Shown piece by piece: positions 18,174-25,938 of a stretch of DNA of 64,000 nucleotides. The position numbers and the translations under genes are program-made. Location of the stretch: the NCBI RefSeq assembly GCF_001514065.1, contig NZ_KQ948423.1, forward strand, positions 186,001 to 250,000. Direction: 5' to 3'. The stretch comes from Streptomyces antibioticus. Its GTDB lineage: Bacteria > Actinomycetota > Actinomycetes > Streptomycetales > Streptomycetaceae. The notes under the pieces are model-generated. The model was not told the DNA's origin. It saw only the letters and a program-made list of their open reading frames with translations, and searched no databases. Positions within the stretch are counted from its first letter, which is position 1, and every line of letters starts with the position of its first letter.

Positions 18174-18965
18174 GTGAATATCCGCTCCCTCACTCGAGGC
18201 GACGGCGTGGTGATCGGAGCAGCGGTGTTGCTGTTCATCGCGTCGTTCCTCGACATCTACTCCCTCAATGGCTACAGCGGCGCCCCGAATGCGTGGGACA
18301 CCCTCGACACCGGCATGGGTATCTACATGGGTGGAGTCATCGCTGCCGCCCTGATCGTCGTCAACCGCATCCTGCCGCAGCCGCGCAAGGTCGCCGGCCT
18401 TGATCTCGGCGTGGTCGGCGCCGCGTTCACCGTGCTCGTCGCGTGGATCATGTTCTGGGCGCTGGTCGACGTCCCGGACGGCGTCGAGGCGGGTGCCGGT
18501 CTCATCCTCGGCTTCATCGCGGCTCTGGTCCTGGCTGCGGCCGCTGTCGCCACCCCGCTGCTCCCCGCCCTCAAGGGCGCCCTCCTCCCCGCCCCCGGCC
18601 CCGCCGCCCCCCAGCCCTACGGTGCCCAGCCCCCCGGCGGTTACGGCTACCCGGGCGCCGGTGCCCCGCAGCCCGGTCAGCCCTACCCCGGTCAGCCGCA
18701 GCCGACGGCCCCGTTCAACGCCGGTCAGCCGCAGCCGCAGCCGGGGCAGCCCGGGCCGGCCGCGTCGGACTTCTCCCCGTTCTGGTTCGCCGTGCCCGTC
18801 CCGCGCCCCCTCTTCGCCGAGGACGGCTCGCAGGCGCCGATCGCCGAACTGGCGCCGGGCACCTGGTACCTGGCCGTCGAGCAGCGCGGCCCGGCCCTGG
18901 TGGCCCAGACGCAGGACGGCCGTCGCGGCGTCCTTCAGGACACCTCGGGCATCCAGCGCGGCTGA
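18174..18965 (+). CDS. DUF5336-type membrane protein with Pro/Gln/Gly-rich tail
   Basis: A 263-residue protein with four membrane helices in the first 130 residues. A repetitive cytoplasmic linker of PGQP/YPGQPQP units (about 135-200) follows. A short folded C-terminal domain contains PRPLFAEDGSQAPIAELAPGTWYLAVEQRG. The start is GTG 18174. This architecture is common in actinomycetes and its function is not known. A terminator follows the gene. Confidence 0.82.
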   Translation: MNIRSLTRGDGVVIGAAVLLFIASFLDIYSLNGYSGAPNAWDTLDTGMGIYMGGVIAAALIVVNRILPQPRKVAGLDLGVVGAAFTVLVAWIMFWALVDVPDGVEAGAGLILGFIAALVLAAAAVATPLLPALKGALLPAPGPAAPQPYGAQPPGGYGYPGAGAPQPGQPYPGQPQPTAPFNAGQPQPQPGQPGPAASDFSPFWFAVPVPRPLFAEDGSQAPIAELAPGTWYLAVEQRGPALVAQTQDGRRGVLQDTSGIQRG

Positions 18966-18980
18966 GCCCGGAGCGACAAC

Positions 18981-19020
18981 CAACGCACGGCCCCTCTCCC
19001 TTCCGGGTGGGGGGCCGTTG
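18981..19020 (+). terminator. intrinsic terminator
   Basis: ACGGCCCC (18987-18994) pairs with GGGGCCGT (19011-19018), and the inner bases extend the stem. It lies just after the DUF5336 gene and before the F420 oxidoreductase promoter region. TTGTCGT follows. Confidence 0.75.
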
Positions 19021-19047
19021 TCGTACAGTCGCCTCCCCGACCGGATT

Positions 19048-19062
19048 CTGACGCACCGTCAG
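19048..19062 (+). promoter_or_regulatory. 15-bp palindrome CTGACGCACCGTCAG
   Basis: A perfect six-base inverted repeat (CTGACG / CGTCAG) with three bases between, directly before the AGGAGG of the F420 oxidoreductase gene. It is the most symmetric of four similar sites in the window. At this position a bound protein could block transcription or translation start. Confidence 0.65.
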
Positions 19063-19071
19063 GAGGCAGGT

Positions 19072-20082
19072 ATGCGGCTCGGTCTCGCGCTCGGCTACTG
19101 GGGGCGTGGCCCCAACCCGGAGCACGTTCCGCTCGCACAGGAAGCCGAGCGGCTCGGTTACGACTCCGTGTGGACCGCCGAGTCCTGGGGGTCGGACGTC
19201 TTCACACCCCTCACCTGGATCGCCGCCCACACCACAACGATCAAGCTCGGCACCGCCGTTGCCCAGATGGCGGCCCGCTCCCCCACCACCACCGCCATGC
19301 ACGCCCTCACCCTCGACCACCTGTCCGGCGGCCGCATGATGCTCGGGCTGGGCCTCTCCGGACCGCAGGTGGTCGAGGGCTGGTACGGGCGGCCGTTCCC
19401 CAAGTCGCCGCTCACCGCGACGCGTGAGTACGTGGACGTCGTACGCCAAGTCCTGCGCCGGGAAGGCCCCGTCGAGGTCGACGGCCGCTTCCACTCCCAC
19501 CCCTACACCGGCCCCGACGCCACCGGCCTCGGCAAACCCCTCAAGCCCATCACCCACCCGCTCCGCACCGGCCTCCCGATCCTCCTCGGCGCCGAAGGTC
19601 CCAAGAACATCGCCCAGACCACCCGTATCGCCGACGGCTGGCTCCCCCTGTACTGGTCCCCCGCCCGGCCCGAGGTGTACGAGGCCTCCCTCGCCGACGC
19701 CCCCGAAGGCTTCCTCGTCGCGCCCATGGCTCAGGTGCGGGTCTGCGACGACATCGCCGAAGGTCTGCTCCCCGTGAAGACCATGCTCGGCTTCTACATC
19801 GGCGGCATGGGCCACGCCCGTCGCAACTTCCACGCCGACCTCATGGCCCGCATGGGGTACGAGGAGGAGGCGCGCCGGATCCAGCGGCTGTTCCTCGAAG
19901 GCCGCAGGGAGGAAGCGGTGTTGGCCGTCCCCGACGCCTTCGCCGACGAGATCTCCCTCGTCGGCCCGCGGGAACGCATCGCCGAGCGGCTGGAGTTGTG
20001 GCGGAAGGGACCGGTGACGGATCTGCTGGCCCTCTCCCCCGACCGGGAGTCGCTGCGTGTGCTGGCGGAGCTGAACTCCTGA
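19072..20082 (+). CDS. F420-dependent LLM-class oxidoreductase, Rv3520c family
   Basis: A 336-residue luciferase-like TIM-barrel enzyme. Characteristic stretches are LGYWGRGPNPEH, WTAESWGSD, LTLDHLSGGRMMLGLGLSGPQVVEGWYGRPFPKSP, PLRTGLPILLGAEGPKN and FYIGGMGHARRNFHADLM. All match what I remember of the mycobacterial Rv3520c subfamily, which lies in the cholesterol regulon region there. It probably transfers hydride between F420 and an unknown, perhaps acyl-CoA or steroid, substrate. ATG 19072 has AGGAGG six bases upstream and a CTGA-type palindrome just before that. Confidence 0.88.
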   Translation: MRLGLALGYWGRGPNPEHVPLAQEAERLGYDSVWTAESWGSDVFTPLTWIAAHTTTIKLGTAVAQMAARSPTTTAMHALTLDHLSGGRMMLGLGLSGPQVVEGWYGRPFPKSPLTATREYVDVVRQVLRREGPVEVDGRFHSHPYTGPDATGLGKPLKPITHPLRTGLPILLGAEGPKNIAQTTRIADGWLPLYWSPARPEVYEASLADAPEGFLVAPMAQVRVCDDIAEGLLPVKTMLGFYIGGMGHARRNFHADLMARMGYEEEARRIQRLFLEGRREEAVLAVPDAFADEISLVGPRERIAERLELWRKGPVTDLLALSPDRESLRVLAELNS

Positions 20083-20085
20083 GGG

Positions 20086-20117
20086 CACCCGTTCGGGTTT
20101 CCACCCGTTCGGGTTTC
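20086..20117. repeat. tandem 16-bp repeat next to a possible -10 element
   Basis: CACCCGTTCGGGTTTC occurs twice, head to tail and without mismatch. Each copy contains the palindrome ACCCGTTCGGGT. CATATAGC follows at once, so the repeats cover the -35 region of a possible promoter for the small membrane protein at 20147. Paired operator sites are one reading. Confidence 0.6.
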
Positions 20118-20146
20118 ATATAGCATCCGGCGGCAATCCGAAAGGC

Positions 20147-20434
20147 ATGTCTCGATACAGCAGCGGTAATCGAGCCGGGGCGGTCATCGCGATCGTCGCC
20201 GACGTCATGGCCCTCATTCTGGGCCTGTGGATCCTGATGTACCTGTTGGACGCCAACCGTGCCAACGAGCTGGTGCAGTTCGTCCACAACCTGGCCAACT
20301 GGCTGGCCGGCTGGTCGCGTGACCTGTTCACCTTCGACGAGGCCTGGGCCCGCGTGGTCGCAGGTTACGGCCTGGCAGCGGTGGTCTACCTGTTCGTCGG
20401 CCACGCGATCGCCGGACGGATGACGCGGCACTGA
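20147..20434 (+). CDS. small membrane protein
   Basis: A 95-residue protein with two hydrophobic helices (AVIAIVADVMALILGLWILMYLL and VVAGYGLAAVVYLFVGHAIAG). A middle region carrying LVQFVHNLANWLAGWSRDLF looks amphipathic. I know no function. It converges with the toroid-protein operon, 25 bases from its stop, and may have its own promoter with tandem repeats upstream. Confidence 0.72.
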   Translation: MSRYSSGNRAGAVIAIVADVMALILGLWILMYLLDANRANELVQFVHNLANWLAGWSRDLFTFDEAWARVVAGYGLAAVVYLFVGHAIAGRMTRH

Positions 20435-20459
20435 CCACTCACCCGGCTGCGCCCGGGGA

Positions 20460-21530
20460 TCAGGCGCAGCAGTCCGGGTCCAGCCCCCTCGGCAGCTGCT
20501 CGCCGCCGAACACCTGGCACGTGGCCTCGTCGCCGCCCAGTGCGGCGACGGCGAGCAGCAGCGACCCGGCCGTCCAGGTCGTGAGTTCCCGCGGCCAGAT
20601 GGCGTCGTCCTCGAAGACGTAGCCCGTCCAGTACAGGCCGGACTCCTCGTCCCGCAGGTGCTGGATGGACTGGAGGATCTCCAGCGCGCGGTCGGACTCG
20701 CCCATCGCCCAGAGGGCCAGGGCGAGTTCGGCCGACTCGCCGCCCGTCACCCACGGGTTGGGGACGACGCAGCGCACTCCCAGTCCGGGGACGACGAAGC
20801 GCTCCCAGTCCTTCTCCATCCGGGACTTGGCCTCCGCGCCCGTCAACGCGCCGCCCAGGACGGGGTAGTACCAGTCCATCGAGTAGCGGTCCTTGTCCAG
20901 GAACCGCTCCGGGTGGCGGCGGATCGCGTGGCGCAGTGCCCCTACCGCCAACTCCCAGTCGGGTTGCGGCTCTTCACGCTGTTCGGCGATGGCCAGGGCG
21001 CAGCGCAAGGCGTGGTGGATCGACGAGGAGCCGGTCAGCAGGGCTTCGGTCGTGAAGCTGCCGTCCTCCTCGCCCTTCCAGCCGATCTGGCCGCCGGGCT
21101 GTTGCAGCCGCAGGACGTACTCCATCGCCGCGTAGACCGACGGCCACATGCGGTCCAGGAAGGTGTCGTCGCCCGTCGAGAGGTAGTGGTGCCACACCCC
21201 TACGGCTATGTAGGCGACGAAGTTGGTCTCGCGGCCCCGGTCGGTGACCTCCGCGAAGTCCCCGTCCTGGTACGCCGCGTACCAGGAGCCGTCCGCGTTC
21301 TGGTGCCGGGCCAGCCAGTCGTACGCCCGATCCGCCGCCTCGTGCTCGCCGGCCGCGTCGAGGGCCATCGCGGCCTCGGTGTGGTCCCACGGGTCGAGGT
21401 GATGGCCGCGGAACCACGGGATCGCGCCGTCCTCCCGCTGTACGGCGAGGATGCCGGCGACGGTCGCGGCGGCCTGCTCGGCGGTCAGCACCCCGGGCAG
21501 GACCAGGTGTTCTGTCCGGGGAGTGGTCAC
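20460..21530 (-). CDS. alpha/alpha-toroid protein (prenyltransferase / glycosidase-like repeats)
   Basis: A 356-residue protein with repeated helices in the style of squalene cyclase/prenyltransferase toroids: EDGAIPWFRGHHLDPWDHTEAAMAL, HQNADGSWYAAYQDGD, QPGGQIGWKGEEDGSF. No DxDD cyclase motif is seen, so cyclase activity is unlikely; a glycan- or lipid-acting toroid is possible. GTG 21530 overlaps the stop of the methyltransferase gene (GTGA). It is the last gene of the glycosyltransferase-methyltransferase-toroid operon. Confidence 0.75.
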   Translation of the reverse strand: MTTPRTEHLVLPGVLTAEQAAATVAGILAVQREDGAIPWFRGHHLDPWDHTEAAMALDAAGEHEAADRAYDWLARHQNADGSWYAAYQDGDFAEVTDRGRETNFVAYIAVGVWHHYLSTGDDTFLDRMWPSVYAAMEYVLRLQQPGGQIGWKGEEDGSFTTEALLTGSSSIHHALRCALAIAEQREEPQPDWELAVGALRHAIRRHPERFLDKDRYSMDWYYPVLGGALTGAEAKSRMEKDWERFVVPGLGVRCVVPNPWVTGGESAELALALWAMGESDRALEILQSIQHLRDEESGLYWTGYVFEDDAIWPRELTTWTAGSLLLAVAALGGDEATCQVFGGEQLPRGLDPDCCA

Positions 21531-22261
21531 TTGGCGTCCACCCGCGGCAGGCGCGGCTTGGTCGCGTACGCCACGAAGCTCTTGCCGATCAGCGGGTTGA
21601 GGGCCTGCTCGGCGACCCGGGTCGCGAGCGGTTTCTTCATGATGTCCCAGACCAGGAGCTTGTGGTACGCCTTCACCGGCAGCGCCTTGTCGTTGTCGAC
21701 GCCGAACGCGCACTTCAGCCACCAGTACGGCGAGTGCAGCGCGTGCGCGTGGTGGGTGCCGTACGGCTTCAAGCCCGCCTCGCGGATCTTCGCGAGCAGT
21801 TCGTCCGCCTTGTAGATGCGGATGTGGCCGCCCTCGACCTCGTGGTAGGCGTCGGACAGCGCCCAGCAGACCTTCTCGGGGCCGTAGCGCGGGACGGTGA
21901 TGGCGATCCGGCCGCCGGGCTTGAGCACCCGGACCATCTCGGCGAGGACGCCCTTGTCGTCCGGGATGTGCTCCATGACCTCGGAGATGATCACGACGTC
22001 GAAGGACTCGTCCGGGAAGGGGAGCGCGAGGGCGTCGCCCTCCATGGCGGTGGCGGTGGCGCCCTCGGGGGCCTCGCCGGCCTCCTTCATCGCCGCGAAC
22101 CACTTGGCGACCTCGCGGATCTCCTCGGCGTTCTGGTCCAGGGCGACGACCTGGGCGCCGCGCCGGTAGCACTCGAACGCGTGCCGACCGGCTCCGCAGC
22201 CGAGGTCCAGGACGCGGTCGCCCGGGGCGAGCGGGAACCGGGAGAAGTCGACGGTCAGCAC
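21527..22261 (-). CDS. class I SAM-dependent methyltransferase
   Basis: A 244-residue methyltransferase with motif I VLDLGCGAGRHAFECYRRGA, VVALDQN, the post-motif SFDVVIISEVMEHIPD and LKPGGRIAITVPRYGPE. It is of the Methyltransf_11 type. The GTG at 22261 overlaps the end of the glycosyltransferase gene by seven bases, so the three genes are coupled. The substrate is probably the glycosyltransferase product or a related lipid or glycan; this is inference. Confidence 0.86.
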   Translation of the reverse strand: MLTVDFSRFPLAPGDRVLDLGCGAGRHAFECYRRGAQVVALDQNAEEIREVAKWFAAMKEAGEAPEGATATAMEGDALALPFPDESFDVVIISEVMEHIPDDKGVLAEMVRVLKPGGRIAITVPRYGPEKVCWALSDAYHEVEGGHIRIYKADELLAKIREAGLKPYGTHHAHALHSPYWWLKCAFGVDNDKALPVKAYHKLLVWDIMKKPLATRVAEQALNPLIGKSFVAYATKPRLPRVDAK

Positions 22262-23634
22262 GTGGCCCTGCTTTCGGATGAGATGCCTGCAACAGTCACT
22301 GAGGCCGCGGAGCGGTCGGGAAGCGTGCCCGTGGAGGGGGCCATGGCCTCGCGGTATCTGGCGACCGTTCCCTCGGCGGCCCTGGCCCAGGTGAACTTCG
22401 CCAGTACCCGCTCACGCCCGGCCGCGCCGAGCCGCGCTCTCAGCTCCGGGTCACTCAGCAACCGGCCCAGACCGGCGGCCAGCGCCCCCGCGTCGCCGGG
22501 CGGGACGGCGAGGCACGTCTCTCCGTCCGGTCCTGCGACCTCGGGGATCGCTCCGCCGGTCGTCGCCAGCAACGGCGTGCCCGTGGCCATCGCTTCCGCC
22601 GCCGGGAGGGAGAAGCCCTCGTAGAGCGACGGGACGCAGGCGATCTCGGCCGAGCGGACCAGGTCGACGAGTTCGGCGTCGGAGATGCCCTTGACGAAGT
22701 CGACGGCGCCTTCGAGGCCGTACCGTTCGATGGCCTGGGCGACGGGTCCGTCCTCGGCGCGCTTGCCGACGACGACGAGGTGGGCGTCGGGGTGCTCGAC
22801 GCGGACCTTGGCGAGCGCCTCGACGAGGTAGACGAGGCCCTTGAGCGGGACGTCGGCGCTGGAGGTGGTGACGATCCGGCCGGGCAGCCGTCGTACCGAC
22901 GCATCCGGCTTGAACAGGTCGGTGTCGGCGCCGATGTGGACCACGTGGATGCGGTCGTCGCGGACGCCGAGGTGGTCGACGATCTCCTGGCGGGAGGTGC
23001 CGGAGACGGTCAGGACCGAGGGCAGCCGGCGGGCGACGCGCTTCTGCATGCGGGTGAAGGCGTACCAGCGGCGTATCGAGTAGCGGCGCTTCCAGCCCTC
23101 GGCCGCGTCCAGCTCCAACTGCCGGTCGACGGTGATGGGGTGGTGGATGGTGGTGACGAGGGGGGCGCCGATGTCGCCCAACAGGCCGTATCCGAGCGTC
23201 TGGTTGTCGTGGACGACGTCGAACTCGCCGCGCCGGGCGCGCAGATGGCGGCGGGCGCGGAGCGAGAAGGTGAGGGGCTCGGGGAAGCCGCCGGTCCACA
23301 TCGTGCCGACCTCGAGGGCGTCGATCCAGTCGCGGTACTCGTCGCGCTTCGGGGTGCGGAAGGGGTCCGGGGAGCGGTAGAGGTCGAGGCTCGGCAGCTC
23401 CGTGAGGGACAGCCGGTCCTCCAGCCCCGCGTCCAGGACCGGGTACGGCTGGGATCCGATGACCTCGACGCGGTGGCCGAGGCGGGCCAGTTCGCGGGAG
23501 AGGTGGCGGACGTAGACGCCCTGGCCGCCGCAGAACGGGTTTCCCTTATAGGTGAGGAGTGCGATGTTGAGCGGTCGCTCGCCGTCCGCGGCCGGGTCCT
23601 CCTGGGACCCCGCCTGACTGGCCTCAGCGGTCAC
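22255..23634 (-). CDS. family 4 glycosyltransferase
   Basis: A 459-residue GT-B enzyme. The N-terminal domain has KGNPFCGGQGVYVRHLSRELARLGHRVEVIG. The C-terminal domain has the GT4 signature LYEGFSLPAAEAMATGTPLLATTGGAIPEV near residues 345-375 and GADTDLFKP. It transfers a sugar from a nucleotide donor with retention. It is first in a three-gene operon with a methyltransferase and a toroid protein. The KstR box at 23689 lies only 55 bases upstream, so this operon as well as kstR could be controlled by it. Confidence 0.88.
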   Translation of the reverse strand: MTAEASQAGSQEDPAADGERPLNIALLTYKGNPFCGGQGVYVRHLSRELARLGHRVEVIGSQPYPVLDAGLEDRLSLTELPSLDLYRSPDPFRTPKRDEYRDWIDALEVGTMWTGGFPEPLTFSLRARRHLRARRGEFDVVHDNQTLGYGLLGDIGAPLVTTIHHPITVDRQLELDAAEGWKRRYSIRRWYAFTRMQKRVARRLPSVLTVSGTSRQEIVDHLGVRDDRIHVVHIGADTDLFKPDASVRRLPGRIVTTSSADVPLKGLVYLVEALAKVRVEHPDAHLVVVGKRAEDGPVAQAIERYGLEGAVDFVKGISDAELVDLVRSAEIACVPSLYEGFSLPAAEAMATGTPLLATTGGAIPEVAGPDGETCLAVPPGDAGALAAGLGRLLSDPELRARLGAAGRERVLAKFTWARAAEGTVARYREAMAPSTGTLPDRSAASVTVAGISSESRATC

Positions 23635-23688
23635 TCCGGGCCCCCTTCTCCCTGCTGTTTCCCGCGAGATTACGCCGGGACGCTAATC

Positions 23689-23702
23689 TAGAACAAGTTT
23701 CA
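23689..23702. promoter_or_regulatory. KstR box between the glycosyltransferase operon and kstR
   Basis: TAGAACAAGTTTCA fits TnnAACnnGTTnnA at every fixed position. It lies 55 bases from the glycosyltransferase start and 147 from the kstR start. Autoregulation of kstR is known in mycobacteria and is likely here. Confidence 0.75.
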
Positions 23703-23848
23703 GACTTGATCGTCCAAGAGGCTCTGAATCTACCGGCAGGTAGGGGCGGTGTGAGCAGTGGATCAGGTGATTCGCGCCACGGCCGAAGCCCCTGTCATGC
23801 TGTGCGATCATTCGCCCTCACCGATTGTCACGGAACGGGACCCGACCC

Positions 23849-24508
23849 ATGCCAGCGCAAGCCAAGCCACCGGCCAAACCGGTCAAGCCGGTCAAGGTCG
23901 AAGCCGGTACGGTGCGGACCGACTCGCCGCCGCTCACCGAGCGGCAGGAGGCCCGCCGGCGCCGCATCCTGCACGCGAGCGCCCAGCTGGCGAGCCGGGG
24001 CGGCTTCGACGCCGTGCAGATGCGGGAGGTCGCGGAGTCCTCCCAGGTGGCACTCGGCACGCTGTACCGGTATTTCCCCTCCAAAGTGCATCTGCTGGTC
24101 GCGACCATGCAGGACCAACTGGAGCACATGCACGGCACGTTGCGGAAGAAGCCCCCGCAGGGTGAGACGGCGGCCGAGCGGGTGGCGGAGACCCTTATGC
24201 GCGCCTTCCGCGCCCTCCAGCGCGAGCCGCATCTGGCCGACGCGATGGTCCGCGCCCTCACCTTCGCCGACCGCAGCGTCTCCCCGGAGGTCGACCAGGT
24301 CTCCCGGCAGACCACGGTGATCATCCTGGACGCGATGGGGCTCGCGGACCCGACCCCGGACCAGCTCTCCGCGGTCCGGGTCATCGAGCACACCTGGCAC
24401 TCGGCGCTGATCACCTGGCTCTCGGGGCGGGCCTCCATCGCCCAGGTCAAGATCGACATCGAGACGGTGTGCCGGCTGATCGACCTCACGGCACCGGACG
24501 AGACATAG
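23849..24508 (+). CDS. kstR: KstR-type TetR-family repressor of steroid catabolism
   Basis: A 219-residue TetR regulator. After a Pro/Lys-rich N-terminus the DNA-binding domain runs ERQEARRRRILHASAQLASRGGFDAVQMREVAESSQVALGTLYRYFPSKVHLLVATM (residues 31-87). It is nearly the same as the KstR segment (GGYEAVQMRAVADRADVAVGTLYRYFPSKVHLL) I remember. The ligand domain keeps AMVRALTFADRSVSPEVDQV and HTWHSALITWLSGRAS. In mycobacteria KstR binds a 3-oxo-cholestenoyl-CoA and represses side-chain and ring genes. ATG 23849 is the best start; TTG 23825 is possible. Its box lies upstream, and a TPP riboswitch reads towards its 3' end on the other strand. Confidence 0.88.
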   Translation: MPAQAKPPAKPVKPVKVEAGTVRTDSPPLTERQEARRRRILHASAQLASRGGFDAVQMREVAESSQVALGTLYRYFPSKVHLLVATMQDQLEHMHGTLRKKPPQGETAAERVAETLMRAFRALQREPHLADAMVRALTFADRSVSPEVDQVSRQTTVIILDAMGLADPTPDQLSAVRVIEHTWHSALITWLSGRASIAQVKIDIETVCRLIDLTAPDET

Positions 24509-24530
24509 AAAACCGGGAAGACACAGAGAA

Positions 24531-24712
24531 CCTACGAGACGGGTTCCCTTAGCCGGCATGGTCCGGATCAGGTGCTGGGGGTCGCCGTCCGGCCTGACCA
24601 CTGCCTTCCGGCCTCTCAGCCCGACCGTCGACGTCGGCACCGGCGGATGCTCTGCTTCCGCGTCACGCCAGAGTCGGCTACTCCGCTCGGGCTCCCTCAC
24701 TCGTCCCGTAGG
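24531..24712 (-). promoter_or_regulatory. TPP (THI-box) riboswitch, antisense to kstR
   Basis: On the minus strand the conserved TPP-aptamer parts occur in order: GGGAGCCC (near 24695), GGGCTGAGA (CTGAGA at 24619-24614), ACCTGATCCGG (24573-24563), then ATGCCGGCTAAGGGA. A 13-bp P1 helix joins 24700-24712 with 24531-24543, including two G-U pairs. No thiamine gene follows on this strand: the next 660 bases are antisense to kstR. The element lies between the 3' end of the TPR gene and the 3' end of kstR. Confidence 0.85.
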
Positions 24713-24786
24713 CCACTTCCAGAATAGAACACCGAAACCCGGACGGATCCCCCCAATAAGGATATTTTTTCGCGGCCCCGCCCCGC

Positions 24787-25656
24787 CTATCCGACCGGTT
24801 CCAGCCCGCTCCAGCTCCGCCCGATGGACGTACCCGCCGCCCACTCCTCCAGCAGCCGCCGCGCCTCCTCCGGCGGGGCCGCGAGCGAGAGCTGCTGGGC
24901 GCCCGCCTCGACGCTGCGCTGCTGCTCGTGGGTGCCCTCGCTGCAACAGGCGCACAGCATCCGGACGCTGCTCGCGGGCTCGGCGCCGTAACCGTGCTCG
25001 GTGAACAGCCCGACCAGCGCCTCCAGGTCGGCGCGCTCGCCCGCGGCGACGGTCACCTCCAGGGTGGGCAGCTCGGACTCCCGGAAGAGCAGCAGCTCGT
25101 CGAAGACGGGATAGGTCGTGCCGTCGACGATCCGCTCGCCGTTCGGGGCGCCGTCGTGGACGACGATCTCGCCGTAGCGCCGCCCGCCGGTGATCGGCAC
25201 GTTGAGCACCCGGCCGCGCGTCGGACACAGTCGTTCGACCCATACGACCTCCCGCTCGCCGCCCGTGTCGAGCCGTACGCACGCGTGCCCGCCCGGTGCC
25301 TCGATCTCGCCCTCCCCGTCCGGGAGTTCGATGCCGAAGCCCGCCCAGGCGTCCCGCGCCGTCGCCCAGTCGCGCTGGATCGTCGCCGCGATACCGAGGT
25401 TCCAGTACGCCGGGTCGCCCTCCCCGCGCGGGGCGCGGGCGGCGGCCTCGCGCCCCAGCTCGTACGCCTTCTGCCAGTTGCGCAGGAACTTGTGGGCGAG
25501 CGCGGCGTCGTACCACCACACCGCGCTCGGCTCCACGTCCGGGAAGTGCGCGAGCACCCGCTCGAACAACTCGGCGGCCCGCAGCCACTCCTCGGCGTCC
25601 CATGCCTCGTACGCCCGCTCGATCAGCTGCTTGGCCTCGGACTTCTCCACACCCAC
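24787..25656 (-). CDS. tetratricopeptide-repeat protein
   Basis: A 289-residue cytoplasmic protein. The first 110 residues form TPR-like helices (AKQLIERAYEAWDAEEWLRAAELFERVL, AVWWYDAALAHKFLRNWQKAYELGREAA, DPAYWNLGIAATIQRDWATARDAWAGFG). A beta-rich region (PDGEGEIEAPGGHACVRLD, PITGGRRYGEIVVHDG) and a C-terminal part with a CACCSEGTHEQQ segment follow. The function is unknown. The start is GTG 25656, with GTG 25650 possible. It may be in one transcript with the ferredoxin gene 40 bases upstream. Confidence 0.8.
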   Translation of the reverse strand: MGVEKSEAKQLIERAYEAWDAEEWLRAAELFERVLAHFPDVEPSAVWWYDAALAHKFLRNWQKAYELGREAAARAPRGEGDPAYWNLGIAATIQRDWATARDAWAGFGIELPDGEGEIEAPGGHACVRLDTGGEREVVWVERLCPTRGRVLNVPITGGRRYGEIVVHDGAPNGERIVDGTTYPVFDELLLFRESELPTLEVTVAAGERADLEALVGLFTEHGYGAEPASSVRMLCACCSEGTHEQQRSVEAGAQQLSLAAPPEEARRLLEEWAAGTSIGRSWSGLEPVG

Positions 25657-25696
25657 CCCAACGGTCCCCTGATGACGACCGCAGGAGCCTAAGCCT

Positions 25697-25930
25697 TCAC
25701 TCCTCGGGCGGGAACACCGGCTCCCCGCTGCCCAGGAGCGTGATCATGATTGCCTCGACCGGGCAGTTCTCGGCGGCTTCCAGGACCTTCTCGTTGGCGT
25801 CGGTCTCCGGCTCCACGGGGTGGGACTGCATGCCGGAGTCGAGTCGGAAGGCGCCCTGGGCGCGGTGGACGCACTGCGCCGAGCCGATGCAGATCGAACG
25901 GTCGACCTCTACCTGCCAGCGGTCCCCCAT
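25697..25930 (-). CDS. 3Fe-4S-type ferredoxin
   Basis: A 77-residue ferredoxin with the cluster pattern VDRSICIGSAQCVHRAQGAF ... AENCPVEAI. The spacing C-x5-C with a third Cys before Pro, and no second C of a CxxC motif, fits the single-cluster 3Fe-4S (or atypical 4Fe-4S) ferredoxins that deliver electrons to cytochromes P450. It follows the aldehyde dehydrogenase gene directly. A GTG at 25942 overlapping that stop codon is an alternative start. CYP125, encoded at 40889, is a plausible partner. Confidence 0.85.
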   Translation of the reverse strand: MGDRWQVEVDRSICIGSAQCVHRAQGAFRLDSGMQSHPVEPETDANEKVLEAAENCPVEAIMITLLGSGEPVFPPEE

Positions 25931-25938
25931 GGCCGCGC

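Noticed and set aside
23828-25603. A minus-strand frame that the TPP riboswitch might control
   Set aside because: It is antisense to kstR, spans the riboswitch itself, and is a frame-shifted shadow of the TPR gene. No thiamine-enzyme motif is present.
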